Source of the DNA: Acidobacteriota bacterium
GTDB taxonomy: Bacteria; Acidobacteriota; Blastocatellia; UBA7656
Reading direction: 5' to 3'
Assembly (NCBI GenBank): GCA_038040445.1
Contig: JBBPIG010000029.1
Location: 36,847-87,189, forward strand
Length of the DNA: 50,343 bases
Shown here piece by piece: positions 16,794-26,609 of this stretch. The translations under genes were made by a program, and so were the position numbers. How positions within the stretch are numbered: position 1 is the stretch's first letter; each line of letters starts with the position of its first letter. The notes beneath the pieces are model-generated. The model searched no databases. It saw only the letters and a program-made list of their open reading frames with translations, and was not told the DNA's origin.

Positions 16794-18928
16794 TTTCCAC
16801 CATTGATCAGGTCATGGTCAAAAGTGTGAGTAATGAACAACGACACGGTAAGCTGAGAGATGGCGCTGGCTACCCCCGAGACTGTCACTGGTGATTCAAC
16901 TGTAGACAGATCGGGGATCGGCAGAGTGGTATTGTTGTTGATCCTTACCGGCCCGCTGGGCGAGCCCGTCGCCATTTGGAACGGGATTATGGAGGTCCCG
17001 CCGCTGACGGTCGTTACCGTCAGTGTCAAAGCGATCGTACTTCCACATGGGAAACTAGGCGAGGTGCTCAGCTGAAATGGGGTTGTATTTGTGTCCTTTG
17101 CATTGACGGCGATGTCCGGGTAGGCAGACAGCGCCTGTGAAACGCTGACGCCGGGGGTCGTAGTCGATAGGGTTGCCGAGACTCCGGTAGCAGGGCTCGA
17201 CCCGAAGTTCCTAAGAGTAAAATTCAGGTTGTTGCATTCGTTCCTGTCGATTACACCGTTTCCGTTGCCCCCAGTCGGCAGCCCAGTCCCGGCTAGTGTA
17301 AGGATAGCACCCGGTCCTACTATCGGTATCTTGGCCGAGCGGACGTTTGCGTTCTTGCGCGATGGCGCAGCTATGCTCTGGTCTCGATTATCCCCCCACG
17401 TCGTGTAGAAGAAGTTGCTGTCTGCTGCCATCATGTCGTAGTCGCCCATGTAGGTTGTGTTCACCGCTGGATCTACTCCACGCACCACTGGGAAGGATTG
17501 GTTGGTGATCAGGAAATTAGGTCCGAAAGTAATTGCCGAACCTGAAATACTGCCAATGACTCCGAACCTGTCGATCTGAGAGTTAAAAGGATCGCGTCGC
17601 CGATCATAGAAAGTAATGCACAATGAGGCGCCGTCCGGTGTTAGCGCCAAAGCCGGCATGTACTGATCGTTTATCGTTCCGTCGGTATTGACTGTAACTG
17701 GCCCGCTCCACGTCGAGCCGCCATCGGTTGACTGGGCGAACAAGATATTCGCACGATCCGACCCAGTTGTGCGGTCATTGTAGACCACGTATAGATTCCC
17801 ATTTACCGGGTTTACCGCAGCTTGGGGAAAGGAGTTGGTGCGGAAGCCGCCATTCAGCCCCAGATCTCCGTTTCCGCCAACGCCCAACAGGGTCGCTACG
17901 GCTGTAATTGGTCCGAACGTCGCGCCTTGGTCAGTGGATTTACGCATCGTGATTCGGAAGGGGCTGCTATTGGCATTCCACCAGAATAGGTACACCGCGT
18001 GGTCCGGCCCGACCGTAAGAAACGTGCCCTGGCCCAAGCTATCTATCAGAGTGCCGCCGGTCGGACCCCAAGACAGCCCGTCGTCGGTGGAACGGGTAAA
18101 CGTGATGCCATTCCGTTGGGCGGTATTCGAGAAGTTGCGCCACGCCGCGTATACATTTCCTTGCCCAGGTCCTGGGAAGTTATCTACCGCCAGCCATTCT
18201 TTGTCCTGGAAATCGACGCCGGCAGAAAACCCGGGCGCGGCATTGACCGGCGGTTGGAAAGTCGCCCCGTCGTCCGTCGAGCGAAAGATCAGTAAGTTCT
18301 GCCGTGTGTTGAAGGACAGAGTCGACAGAAATATAGTGGCGGTCGAGTTGCTTCGCGCAAGATTTGGATCTCCCACGTCACCGTCTGAGCCACTAGGGAG
18401 ACTTCCCTTATCGGTCCATGTCGCCGCGCCATCGGTTGATCGCGAGTAGCCAGTGAACTTTCTAGCCGCGCCCAAGAAGGAGCCAGAATCATTAAATGCC
18501 GCGATCACATTCGAGCCGGACCCAATCACCAATGCGGTCTCGCTCTGAGTGTCTTGAGAGGTCACGTCCGCGTTTGGGTCGTTCACCAAAGTATTCCCGA
18601 GCGGGGAAAGTGGGTCATTCCCCACCGGCGTCCCGGGCGCTTCGGTCACCCCAGAGTTCCCAACTATCTTTTTTGAACCCTGGGTCTTTGGACGGAGTGG
18701 TTTGTTCTTGGTGTCCTTGAGATTCACTTTCTTACCAAACTTGACCTCCAAGCCGCTTCTTGCAGCGCCCGAAAGCTGGTTGAACAGCTCGTCGTTGTCG
18801 TACAACCATCTATACTCGTCATCCACTTGTGCCGACGCGCCAGGGATGCTTCGACCTATTAGTGCGAGCAAAGCCCCTGATATGATCAGTATTAAAGCGA
18901 GCACCAGTTGGCGAGATAAATGTTTCAT
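16748..18928 (-). CDS. Secreted sialidase-like (Asp-box) protein with truncated P-domain
   Basis: A 726-residue secreted protein. The ATG at 18928 has GGAGG 9 bases upstream and opens a signal peptide (LSRQLVLALILIISGALLALIG). Residues about 110-490 form a beta-propeller of exo-sialidase type with at least five Asp-boxes (STDGAATW, STDDGATF, STDDGLSW, STDQGATF, STDGGSTW). Residues about 505-640 look like a CARDB-type sandwich. From about 645 a proprotein-convertase P-domain begins (PIPDLSTVESPVTVSG, LFITHTFDHDL) but stops after some 45 of the usual 85-90 residues, and a short out-of-family tail ends at 16748. The catalytic Arg triad of true sialidases is not evident, so this may be a binding propeller. 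The downstream frame at 16793 continues in the -1 phase. Confidence 0.72.
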   Translation of the reverse strand: MKHLSRQLVLALILIISGALLALIGRSIPGASAQVDDEYRWLYDNDELFNQLSGAARSGLEVKFGKKVNLKDTKNKPLRPKTQGSKKIVGNSGVTEAPGTPVGNDPLSPLGNTLVNDPNADVTSQDTQSETALVIGSGSNVIAAFNDSGSFLGAARKFTGYSRSTDGAATWTDKGSLPSGSDGDVGDPNLARSNSTATIFLSTLSFNTRQNLLIFRSTDDGATFQPPVNAAPGFSAGVDFQDKEWLAVDNFPGPGQGNVYAAWRNFSNTAQRNGITFTRSTDDGLSWGPTGGTLIDSLGQGTFLTVGPDHAVYLFWWNANSSPFRITMRKSTDQGATFGPITAVATLLGVGGNGDLGLNGGFRTNSFPQAAVNPVNGNLYVVYNDRTTGSDRANILFAQSTDGGSTWSGPVTVNTDGTINDQYMPALALTPDGASLCITFYDRRRDPFNSQIDRFGVIGSISGSAITFGPNFLITNQSFPVVRGVDPAVNTTYMGDYDMMAADSNFFYTTWGDNRDQSIAAPSRKNANVRSAKIPIVGPGAILTLAGTGLPTGGNGNGVIDRNECNNLNFTLRNFGSSPATGVSATLSTTTPGVSVSQALSAYPDIAVNAKDTNTTPFQLSTSPSFPCGSTIALTLTVTTVSGGTSIIPFQMATGSPSGPVRINNNTTLPIPDLSTVESPVTVSGVASAISQLTVSLFITHTFDHDLINGGKCRPLVRSRTTAVTK

Positions 18929-18978
18929 TAGCAAAAGCCTCCACGGAGGGCGGTGCCGATAATCACGCCCACCTGCGA

Positions 18979-20238
18979 TTGTCATCAACGAGGACTACAG
19001 AGCTGCAATTCGCAACCGGACGCAAGACCACCGATCGAGCCATCAAATTCCTGTTAACGGGGCTCATTGCGTCGATGGCGGGCGTCGCAGTACACAACTT
19101 TTTCATTTTCGATCAGATCCCAACCGGACTCTATTTTTTTGCCTTCCTCGCTTTCGCTCGGGCCGCTTCCAACGTAGCGGACTCACACAACGGTGAGGGG
19201 GAGCGGTCTGGGACCGGAAAAGGGCAGGACAGCGGCTCCCGAATCAAACGCGGCTCCGTGCCGCCACCCAGTGGCCGCAATATGGCAAACAAGAAAGACT
19301 CGATAGGCAGGCGAGCCGCTTCCTGGACTGGATACCTGACCGCTCGTTTGACATTCGCTGTGAGCGCGGCATCAGTTATTCTCGCTTCGTGGTATTCAGT
19401 GTCCCTTTTGGCTGCAGACTCACATATTATGCGCGCATCTGACCCTGCTAGCTCAGGGGAGCTGGATGCGGTCGTGTACCATGGAACCCACGCGACCAAA
19501 AGCGCAGATCCAACGCATGCCTACGACTTCATCTTTGCACGAAGTCTTGCTGTTTGCGCTGATCATCTCGAAGAAGGGCTTGATGCCGATCCTGAAGACC
19601 TGGGCGCAGCACGAAGAGTTGCGCGAGCCAGAGCACTCGAGCTCGCATACAGACACGCACGCCTCTCGCTGACCCACACCTTCGCCCCTGACTCAAGCCT
19701 TGAGCTCTTAGCATATGTGGCTTTGACTTCGGGCGATATTCCGAAGTTGAAGAGGTTTGCGTCGGAAGCGGTGGAATGGGACCCAAACTATTATGCCGCA
19801 CGCTGGCTCCTGGGTGAAGCTTATCTTGCTGAAGGGGAGCGGGAGCTAGCGCGCGAGCAGGCCGAGATCGCTCTAAGTCTTAACCCCACATCGCGCGAAG
19901 CCGGCGCTTTGCTCAAGCGCGCCAGTGAGGACCAGTGTGTGCCAGACCGCCCTCCTGAAGAGGTGGTGCGGCGGTGCCGCGCGCTGACCCAGTCAGGCAA
20001 CACACAGAAGGCACTCCTTAAGTTGCTTCGCACTATCGACGAGTTAAGGGATGCTCGCGAAAGGTGCCCTGATGAATTACAACCCCGATATGAAACAACA
20101 CCACTTTACGAAGAGGTAATGGCCGAATGGCAAACACTCATTCGAGATGAGCCTGACGCACCGCGGCTGGAAACGATTCGTAAGAGGATCGAGGTGCTAA
20201 AGAAGAGTAACCTTTTGCGAGCCGCTGGACACTACTGA
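18979..20238 (+). pseudogene. C-terminal remnant of an O-antigen ligase-like protein with TPRs
   Basis: A 419-codon frame beginning at a TTG (18979). It opens in the middle of a recognisable fold: LLTGLIASMAGVAVHNFFIF...LYFFAFLAFARAASNVA matches the last membrane helices of Wzy/WaaL-type O-antigen ligase proteins. One more helix (about 118-140) and a TPR-like helical domain follow (about 170-320; SLELLAYVALTSGD, NYYAARWLLGEAYLAEGE). The expected eight to ten N-terminal helices are missing. Only 50 bp separate its start from the divergent gene at 18928, leaving little room for a promoter. It is therefore probably a 5'-truncated relic of the polysaccharide cluster. It has no internal stops, so recent loss or a residual function is possible. 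Confidence 0.65.
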
Positions 20239-20340
20239 ACCAATCGCAGGGCCGCGCGCGACGATGCAGCCATGGTCTCAAGGTTTTGTGATCGAAGGGA
20301 ATGTGTTGACATCATTCCCGAAATCACTCCATCAGCACGT

Positions 20341-20374
20341 CGGTTCTCTCGACGTTGAACCGTTCCGAGAACCG
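20341..20374. terminator. Hairpin between convergent genes
   Basis: CGGTTCTC (20341-20348) pairs with GAGAACCG (20367-20374) across an 18-base loop, in the 149-bp gap between the convergent genes ending at 20238 and 20388. A short T-rich stretch follows on the plus strand. It may act as a bidirectional terminator; the long loop makes it weak. Confidence 0.3.
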
Positions 20375-20387
20375 TTTGGTGCTTTGA

Positions 20388-21209
20388 TCACTCAGATGCT
20401 GGCACGGGTTTATCTGAGCTCAGACCCCACTGCTGGGTCCGGACAGAACCATTCGAGCTGTTTATGATCCACCAGTTTCCATCTGATGGTCGCCATATTG
20501 CCAGGTCAGTCTTGCCATCTCCATCGTAGTCTCCAGGTACAAGCTTATCGGTGCTCACGCCCCAGCCCTGGAATCTTACTCCTCCTGTAGAGCTGTTGAT
20601 GATGTACCAGAATCCATCCGATGGCCGCCATACGGCAAGGTCTGCCTTGCCATCGCCATCATAATCTCCTGGAACAGGCTTATCTCCGTTCAGTCCCCAG
20701 CTAAAGACTCTGACACTGCCGTTTGAGCTATTGATGATCCACCAATTGCCATCTGAAGGTCGCCATATCGCTAAATCAGTCTTGCCATCTCCATCGTGGT
20801 CTGCAGGAACAACCTTATCGGTGCTCACACCCCAGCCCTGGGATCTGCCTCCTCCTGTAGAACTGTTGATGATGTACCAGAACCCATCGGACGGTCTCCA
20901 TACCGCGAGATCAGCTTTGCCGTCTCCATCGTAATCCGCAGGAACAGGCACGTCGCCGCTGAGCCCCCAGTTTTGGACCCTTGCAGTACCATTCGAGCTG
21001 TTTATGATGTACCAATTTCCTTCCGACGGACGCCATACAGCAAGATCGGTTTTGCCGTCTCCGTCGTAATCGGCGGGGACGAGCTTATCGGTGCTCACGC
21101 CCCAGCCCTGGAACCTGCCTCCCCCAGTCGAGCTGTTAATGATGTACCAGAAGCCATCGGACGGTCTCCACACTGCTAAATCGGTTTTTGTATCGCCGTC
21201 GAAGTCGAA
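20388..21209 (-). repeat. Six-unit FG-GAP-like repeat array 2
   Basis: Same 6 x 135 bp organisation as array 1, again alternating two unit types. The second unit is an intermediate form (EGNWYIINSSNGTAR). It ends with the tail KPVPASE instead of VFIR. Confidence 0.9.
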
Positions 21210-24200
21210 GAGATTGCTGCCGAAAATGCCCTTCTGTGTTACGGTGAAAGTCTGGTTGGCAACACTCATAGTTCCCGTGCGCGTGCTTCCTGTATTGGGC
21301 GCGACCATATAGGCTACCGTGCCGTTGCCGCTGCCGCTGTTGCCAGATGATATGGTGATCCAGCTATCATTGCTTGAGGCTGTCCAAGTGCATCCAGTCG
21401 GCGCTGTTACATTGGTCGCGCCCACTCCGCCGCCGCTACCGTAGCCCGCGCTGGTCGGCGAGATACTCGCGGTACAAACCCCTGCCTGAATCACTGTGAA
21501 GGTTTGACCGGCGATGGTCATAGTACCTGTACGCATCACTCCCGTATTAGCTGCTACATTGTAGAATACCGACCCATTGCAGCAGTTGGAACTGAAAGTG
21601 ATGGTGATCCAACTAGCGTTGCTGGTAGACGTCCACGCGCAATTGGCTCCCCTATTCACGAACACGTTGCCGCTGCTACTGGCGGAGGAGAACGATTGAC
21701 TCATTGGAGATAGAGTTGTCGCCGGATTGGTAGCAGTAGTTGTCGCCATCGCAGAGTTATCGCTGGTATCGGGATCAGTGGCCGAAGACTCTACTGTGGC
21801 AGTATTGGTGATCATCACACTGCTAGGAATTGAACAGCTAACTATCGCACCGATCGTCATGTTCACGGATGCGTCAACATCCAGGGAGTTGAAAGTAAAG
21901 GTAACATTGTTACCGGCATGGTTGCAGGAACCAAATGACGAACTACAGAAATTGAATATTGTCGATGACGGAAGGTCGTCGCTCACTATGACTGATGAAG
22001 CCGGCTCAGGGCCCATGTTAGTGACCGTAATGTTATAGCTAATATTCGAGCCTGCTACGCCCGAGTCTGGCGCAGTCATAGTGATCGTAAGGTTAGACGC
22101 GAGACTCGGCGTGACGACGAGTTTAGTGATGAACGCATCGGGGCTGAAACCAACTAAACCGTCTTGGAAGACTTCGGGGGTTGCCGGAAAATTCTGTGAC
22201 TGAGTCGTTCCAGTGACGTAGGCGCTACCGGGCGAGTCGACAGCGATGCCGAGCCCTTGATCGAAGCTAGAGCCACCGAGATATGTGGAGTAAACGAAAG
22301 CCGTTGCGTCCGCATTCAGCTTTGTTATGAATGCATCAGTACTAAAGCTGCTGATGGTCTGGAAGACGCCAGCCGTTGTAGGAAAGTTACCCGAGCTGGT
22401 CTGACCTGTCACGTAGGCATTGCCCGAACTATCAATGGCGATCGCAGAGGCCGCGTCAAAAGAGCTTCCTCCGAGAAGTGTTGAGTAAACCAGCGCTGTG
22501 CCTGCCGCATTTAACTTTGTGACGAAGGCGTCGGTGCTGCCGGCGGCGGCGCCGGAATAAATAATAGTCGCATTGATAGGATCGATAGCGAGTGTGTTGA
22601 CAAACGCACCGGCCAAACCATTGTTCACGGGGCTCCACGCGCTTCCGCCGTTGGTAGATTTGAACACACCGTTTCCTGTACCGGCATAGATGGTGGATGA
22701 GTCCGCCGGGGAAATAACCAGAACATTCACAGATCTGTTAGTGAGGCCCGTGTTGATGCCGCTCCAAGTCGTGCCGCCATCAGTGCTCTTAAGCGCACCA
22801 TTATCTGTGGCTGCATATAAAGTAGAAGGGATTAATGGGTCGATAACCAGGCTTGTAATATTGGTATTGGTCAAACCGGTGACGTTCCAGTTACTGCCGC
22901 CGTTCGTGCTCTTGTAAACGCCGCCGAAACTGAGGCCCACGTAAATGTTGGACGTGGTAGTAGGATCTATGGCCAGCACATTGATAAAAAGGCCCTGATT
23001 CAGACCGACATTGGCGCTCGTCCAACTGGCGCCGCCATTGGTGGTCTTAAAGACACCCTGGTCTGTGCCTGCATAGATAACGGAGTGATTCGCAGGATCG
23101 ATATTCAAAGCATTTACGGTCATGCCGTTCTCGCCAGTGTTTATGGCTTTCCATGTGCTCCCGCCATTTGTGCTCCGGAAAACGCCGCGATTGGTGGTGC
23201 CGAGATAAAGGAGTGATGAGCTCGCGGAATCAACCGTGACGGTCCTGATTTGGAGGTCAGTCAAGCCAGAGTTGATGGCGCTCCAGTTATCGCCTCCGTT
23301 CGTGCTTTTGAAAATGCCGCTGCCTGCTGTGCCTGCAAAAACAGTTGTTGGATTCGAAGGATCGACAGCCAGCGAGGTGATTGTCCAGTTAGTTAGGCCG
23401 GTGTTAATTGCCCTCCAACTGGCTCCGCTGTTGGTCGTCTTTGCCGCTCCCCCATTACCAACGCGCACCACGCCGGTCGTTGTCGGGAAACTGCTCGAGG
23501 TCGTAGACCCCGTTATGTAAACCTCGCCTGAAGCTGTCTGAGCGATGCTGAAGCCGGTCTCATCACCGCTGCCGCCGAGGTATGTAGAATAAAGCAGAGC
23601 CGTGCCTGTGTTGTTGATCCTCGTAATGAAACTATCAGAGGAGCCACCGAACGTGGCCTGGTAAGCGCCCACACTTACGGGGAAGTTAGTCGAAAAAGTA
23701 ACGCCCGCGACTACAGCGTTACCGGATGTATCTATAGCGATGCCGTTGGCCCCATCGGAGTTTGATCCCCCGAGATATGTAGAATAAGCGAGAGCCGTGC
23801 CGGCGCTGTTAAGCTTGGTGACAAAGGCATCACTGCTGAATCCGTTAAGACTAGTCTGGTAAGCGCCGGCAGTTGTCGGAAAGGTGGTCGAATTCGTGAG
23901 GCCAGCAATAAAAGCGTTGCCGGATGGATCTATAGCAATGCTATTCCCCTGGTCGCCGCCCGATCCTCCAAGATATGTAGAATAGACCAGAGCTGTGCCT
24001 GTGCTATTGAGCTTGGTGACGAAGGCATCATTGGCGAATGAACTGCTCAACGCAACCTGGAAAGCGCCGGGCGTCGTCGGGTAGTCGCTCGAACTCGTAA
24101 AGCCTGTGACAAAGGCATTGCCTGTAGAATCCACGGCGATGCTATTGCCATTATCATCCGAAGCCCCGCCTAGATATGTCGAATAGATGAGCGCTGTTCC

Positions 24201-25301
24201 ATCAGCATTCATTTTTGTTACGAATACATCACTACCGTTTCTATATGTCGTGCTAAAGGCATCTATTGTCGTTGGAAAGTTGAATGAGAAGGTCCTGCCT
24301 GTCACATAGGCGTTGCCGCCGGAATCCACGGCGATGGCCCTACCATCGTCCGTGCTGTTGCCGCCCAGGAATGTAGAGTAGCTAAGCACAGGGTCGATTA
24401 CTAAAGCCTTACTCCTGTCGTATTCAGCAATTTCAAAGCCGACTTGATGTTTACCCTTGAGCGCGTAACGACCCGCGATGGCCTGCCTTATTCCGTCTAT
24501 TTCTTGATAGACCGATGGCTTGTGCATACTAATATCGGCGCTCGCCGTGTGCAACACCAAATCGCCTTTGGCGTCCACCCAAATCCTCAGAGCGCCTTCA
24601 AACGCCATCTTGATAAGTTTCGGATCGGCCCCGGGAGCTACCGCAAAATCATATTCGAGTTGGCGATGGTTGCCGTAGTAGACGAGATCCACTCCCGGAT
24701 ATATGTCCTGATACTGCGCCCTTGCATAAGTAGGTATGTTGCGGCGCCATTTATTAGTGTCTTTTCCTACCAGGTAGTTGCTAAAACCGGGTAGTTGATC
24801 GACTCCTTTGATGCTCGATTTGGGATTTGCGCCAAGCATCCTAACCCGAAGCACGCTCGCCGCCGCGCGGTGTCCTCGTTCCCTTGTGTTCTTCGTTGCA
24901 GACCTACGCGACGTACGCTTTTTTTGCGCCAGGGCCAATACAGCTTCCCGGGAGGTTAAGAAAAGAGCAGCCCCGCTGCCGCGAGACATAAATTTGACCT
25001 GAGGATCGGTCTGCCCATAGTTGGGTTCAAACCCCAATGGCAGTCTGGCATATGATTCGTTGATCCTCATTTGAGCCTTTTGGTTGAGTTCGACTCCGCG
25101 CGACGTGTTGCGCAGATCCGGCGGGTCGGTCAGGCCCGAATGGCTTGCTTCCACCGCATGCTGTTCAAACACTGCCGCGCTCGGATGGCTGCCCGGCGAG
25201 GCGATGAAAGTTGTGAGACTAAGTGACGCCGCAATTATGACGGCCAAATCCTTGACGCAGGTTTTCGAGTATTTCATTGGTGCCCCACGGTGGCGGTTCA
25301 T
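20388..25301 (-). CDS. Giant secreted protein: nested SBBP and Asp-box propellers, DUF11, two BACON, FG-GAP-like tail
   Basis: A 1637-residue secreted or surface protein. An ATG at 25301 or one at 25277 (MKYSK..., more typical for a signal peptide) can start it. Approximate order: 30-300, an N-terminal domain of the DUF7948 type (LPLGFEPNYGQTDPQVKF, VDLVYYGNHRQLEYDF); 305-1065, seven SBBP blades (YSTYLGG...GNAYVTG...FPTT...DAFVTKLN); within blade five, at about 612-920, an inserted block of seven Asp-box repeats (KSTNGGDNW type, about 43 residues each); 1067-1190, DUF11-like; 1194-1270 and 1274-1355, two BACON domains; 1363-1637, the six-repeat FG-GAP-like tail. No catalytic motif is seen, so adhesion, scaffolding or matrix function is likely. 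Confidence 0.8.
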   Translation of the reverse strand: MNRHRGAPMKYSKTCVKDLAVIIAASLSLTTFIASPGSHPSAAVFEQHAVEASHSGLTDPPDLRNTSRGVELNQKAQMRINESYARLPLGFEPNYGQTDPQVKFMSRGSGAALFLTSREAVLALAQKKRTSRRSATKNTRERGHRAAASVLRVRMLGANPKSSIKGVDQLPGFSNYLVGKDTNKWRRNIPTYARAQYQDIYPGVDLVYYGNHRQLEYDFAVAPGADPKLIKMAFEGALRIWVDAKGDLVLHTASADISMHKPSVYQEIDGIRQAIAGRYALKGKHQVGFEIAEYDRSKALVIDPVLSYSTFLGGNSTDDGRAIAVDSGGNAYVTGRTFSFNFPTTIDAFSTTYRNGSDVFVTKMNADGTALIYSTYLGGASDDNGNSIAVDSTGNAFVTGFTSSSDYPTTPGAFQVALSSSFANDAFVTKLNSTGTALVYSTYLGGSGGDQGNSIAIDPSGNAFIAGLTNSTTFPTTAGAYQTSLNGFSSDAFVTKLNSAGTALAYSTYLGGSNSDGANGIAIDTSGNAVVAGVTFSTNFPVSVGAYQATFGGSSDSFITRINNTGTALLYSTYLGGSGDETGFSIAQTASGEVYITGSTTSSSFPTTTGVVRVGNGGAAKTTNSGASWRAINTGLTNWTITSLAVDPSNPTTVFAGTAGSGIFKSTNGGDNWSAINSGLTDLQIRTVTVDSASSSLLYLGTTNRGVFRSTNGGSTWKAINTGENGMTVNALNIDPANHSVIYAGTDQGVFKTTNGGASWTSANVGLNQGLFINVLAIDPTTTSNIYVGLSFGGVYKSTNGGSNWNVTGLTNTNITSLVIDPLIPSTLYAATDNGALKSTDGGTTWSGINTGLTNRSVNVLVISPADSSTIYAGTGNGVFKSTNGGSAWSPVNNGLAGAFVNTLAIDPINATIIYSGAAAGSTDAFVTKLNAAGTALVYSTLLGGSSFDAASAIAIDSSGNAYVTGQTSSGNFPTTAGVFQTISSFSTDAFITKLNADATAFVYSTYLGGSSFDQGLGIAVDSPGSAYVTGTTQSQNFPATPEVFQDGLVGFSPDAFITKLVVTPSLASNLTITMTAPDSGVAGSNISYNITVTNMGPEPASSVIVSDDLPSSTIFNFCSSSFGSCNHAGNNVTFTFNSLDVDASVNMTIGAIVSCSIPSSVMITNTATVESSATDPDTSDNSAMATTTATNPATTLSPMSQSFSSASSSGNVFVNRGANCAWTSTSNASWITITFSSNCCNGSVFYNVAANTGVMRTGTMTIAGQTFTVIQAGVCTASISPTSAGYGSGGGVGATNVTAPTGCTWTASSNDSWITISSGNSGSGNGTVAYMVAPNTGSTRTGTMSVANQTFTVTQKGIFGSNLFDFDGDTKTDLAVWRPSDGFWYIINSSTGGGRFQGWGVSTDKLVPADYDGDGKTDLAVWRPSEGNWYIINSSNGTARVQNWGLSGDVPVPADYDGDGKADLAVWRPSDGFWYIINSSTGGGRSQGWGVSTDKVVPADHDGDGKTDLAIWRPSDGNWWIINSSNGSVRVFSWGLNGDKPVPGDYDGDGKADLAVWRPSDGFWYIINSSTGGVRFQGWGVSTDKLVPGDYDGDGKTDLAIWRPSDGNWWIINSSNGSVRTQQWGLSSDKPVPASE
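22530..23465 (-). repeat. Seven Asp-box (BNR-type) repeats inserted in an SBBP propeller
   Basis: Seven tandem units, each with a (S/T)T(N/D)GG or TTNSG motif followed by xxW, at a period of roughly 43 codons (129 bp). They sit between the FPTTTGVV half and the STDAFVTKLN half of the fifth SBBP blade of the gene at 20388. Confidence 0.8.
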
Positions 25302-25779
25302 TGGTACCTTGGCACAAACCGCTCCCTATCTAATAAACAAGTGCCGCCTGATATTTACGGCAAGCAGAAGTTTTGACTCGGCGACTCCTGTCAGATCATC
25401 TTCTATCGAACTTGAAAATGAGCGGCCAGAGTTACTGTGAGAGGATTCCAAGCTCGTCAGACCTTCCCCAAACTGACAAAAAGACCTGTCGCCGAGTTTT
25501 CGCGATCGCTCCAAACAACTGGATCACGTTCAATTCAATTTGCGTCCTTCAGAAAAGTATACCCTGGGAAGGGCCAGAGCGGTGCATCGTATGCGAGGTC
25601 AATAGGACTGTCAAGGGGACTCTCGCCAGCCTCAATCTCGCCGAGCACCCGTAAGGATGACGCCCTCTATTGTTCGGCGCCGATGCCGAGAATGCGGAGG
25701 CCGGCGCGTGGCCAACCCAATCATAGCCGGGAACAGTGGTAGAACATTAAGTTGTCCGACCATTTACGACAGTACTACA
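25302..25779. other. Intergenic spacer between two giant genes
   Basis: This 478-bp spacer lies between two minus-strand genes. It contains the short gene-end remnant at 25667-25717. I see no other coding signal, RNA or clear promoter for the gene starting at 25301. Confidence 0.5.
25667..25717 (-). pseudogene. Remnant of the 3' end of a GT2-methyltransferase gene
   Basis: The minus strand encodes WPRAGLRILGIGAEQ followed by a stop, closely matching the last residues WPWTGLSIIGIGIKE of the gene ending at 28470. By eye about 30 of 40 bases match. An upstream stop follows within a few codons, so only the tail survives. It lies on the far side of the sugar dehydrogenase gene from the intact copy. 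Confidence 0.5.
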
Positions 25780-26609
25780 TCATCTAATGAAAACTGAAGG
25801 CAGAGGCACATCGCTACTCAGACCCCAGTTCTGTATTTTGACCGTGCCGGTCGAGCTGTTAATGATCCACCAGTTTCCATCTGATGGTCGCCATATTGCC
25901 ACGTCAGTCTTGCCGTCGCCATCGTAGTCTCCCGGTACAAGCTTATCAGTGCTCAGGCCCCAGCCCTGAAACCTTCCTCCGCCCGTTGAGCTGTTTATGA
26001 TGTACCAGATTCCATCCGATGGACGCCAAACAGCCAGGTCTGTCCTCCCGTCTCCGTCATAATCTCCTGGAACAGGCACATCTCCATTGAGCCCCCAGTT
26101 CTGAACTTTCACGGATCCATTTGAGCTGTTGATTATCCACCAGTTTCCATCTGAAGGTCGCCATATTGCCAAATCAGTCTTGCCATCGCCATCGTAGTCT
26201 CCCGGAACCAGCTTATCGGTGCTCACACCCCAGCCCTGGAATCTTCCTCCTCCTGTAGAACTGTTGATGATGTACCAGAATCCATCCGATGGTCGCCACA
26301 CAGCCAAGTCTATCTTACCGTCTCCGTCGTAATCTGCCGGGACGGGTACATCTCCATTGAGGCCCCAGTTCTGGAGTCTCAATGAACTGTCGGAGCTATT
26401 TATGATCCACCAATTGCCGTCTGATGGTCGCCATATTGCTAGATCGGTGTTGCCGTCGCCATCGTAGTCACCGGGAACAAGCTCATCGGTGCTGAGGCCC
26501 CAGCCTTGGAATCTGCCACCTCCAGTAGAACTGTTGATGATGTTCCAAAATCCATCTAATGGTCGCCATACTGCTATGTCCGTCCTGCTATCTCCATCGA
26601 AGTCATATA
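25780..26609 (-). repeat. Six-unit FG-GAP-like repeat array 3
   Basis: Same 6 x 135 bp alternating organisation as arrays 1, 2 and 4. The first unit has diverged ([11 protein letters not shown]). The terminal VPLPSVFIR is nearly identical to the end of array 1. Confidence 0.9.

Noticed and set aside
20731-21312. Plus-strand open frames opposite the FG-GAP-like arrays (also near 15450-15930, 26489-26704 and 31129-31320)
   Set aside because: They recur only because the minus-strand repeats recur. They lack ribosome sites and family motifs, and the minus frames carry all conserved features.
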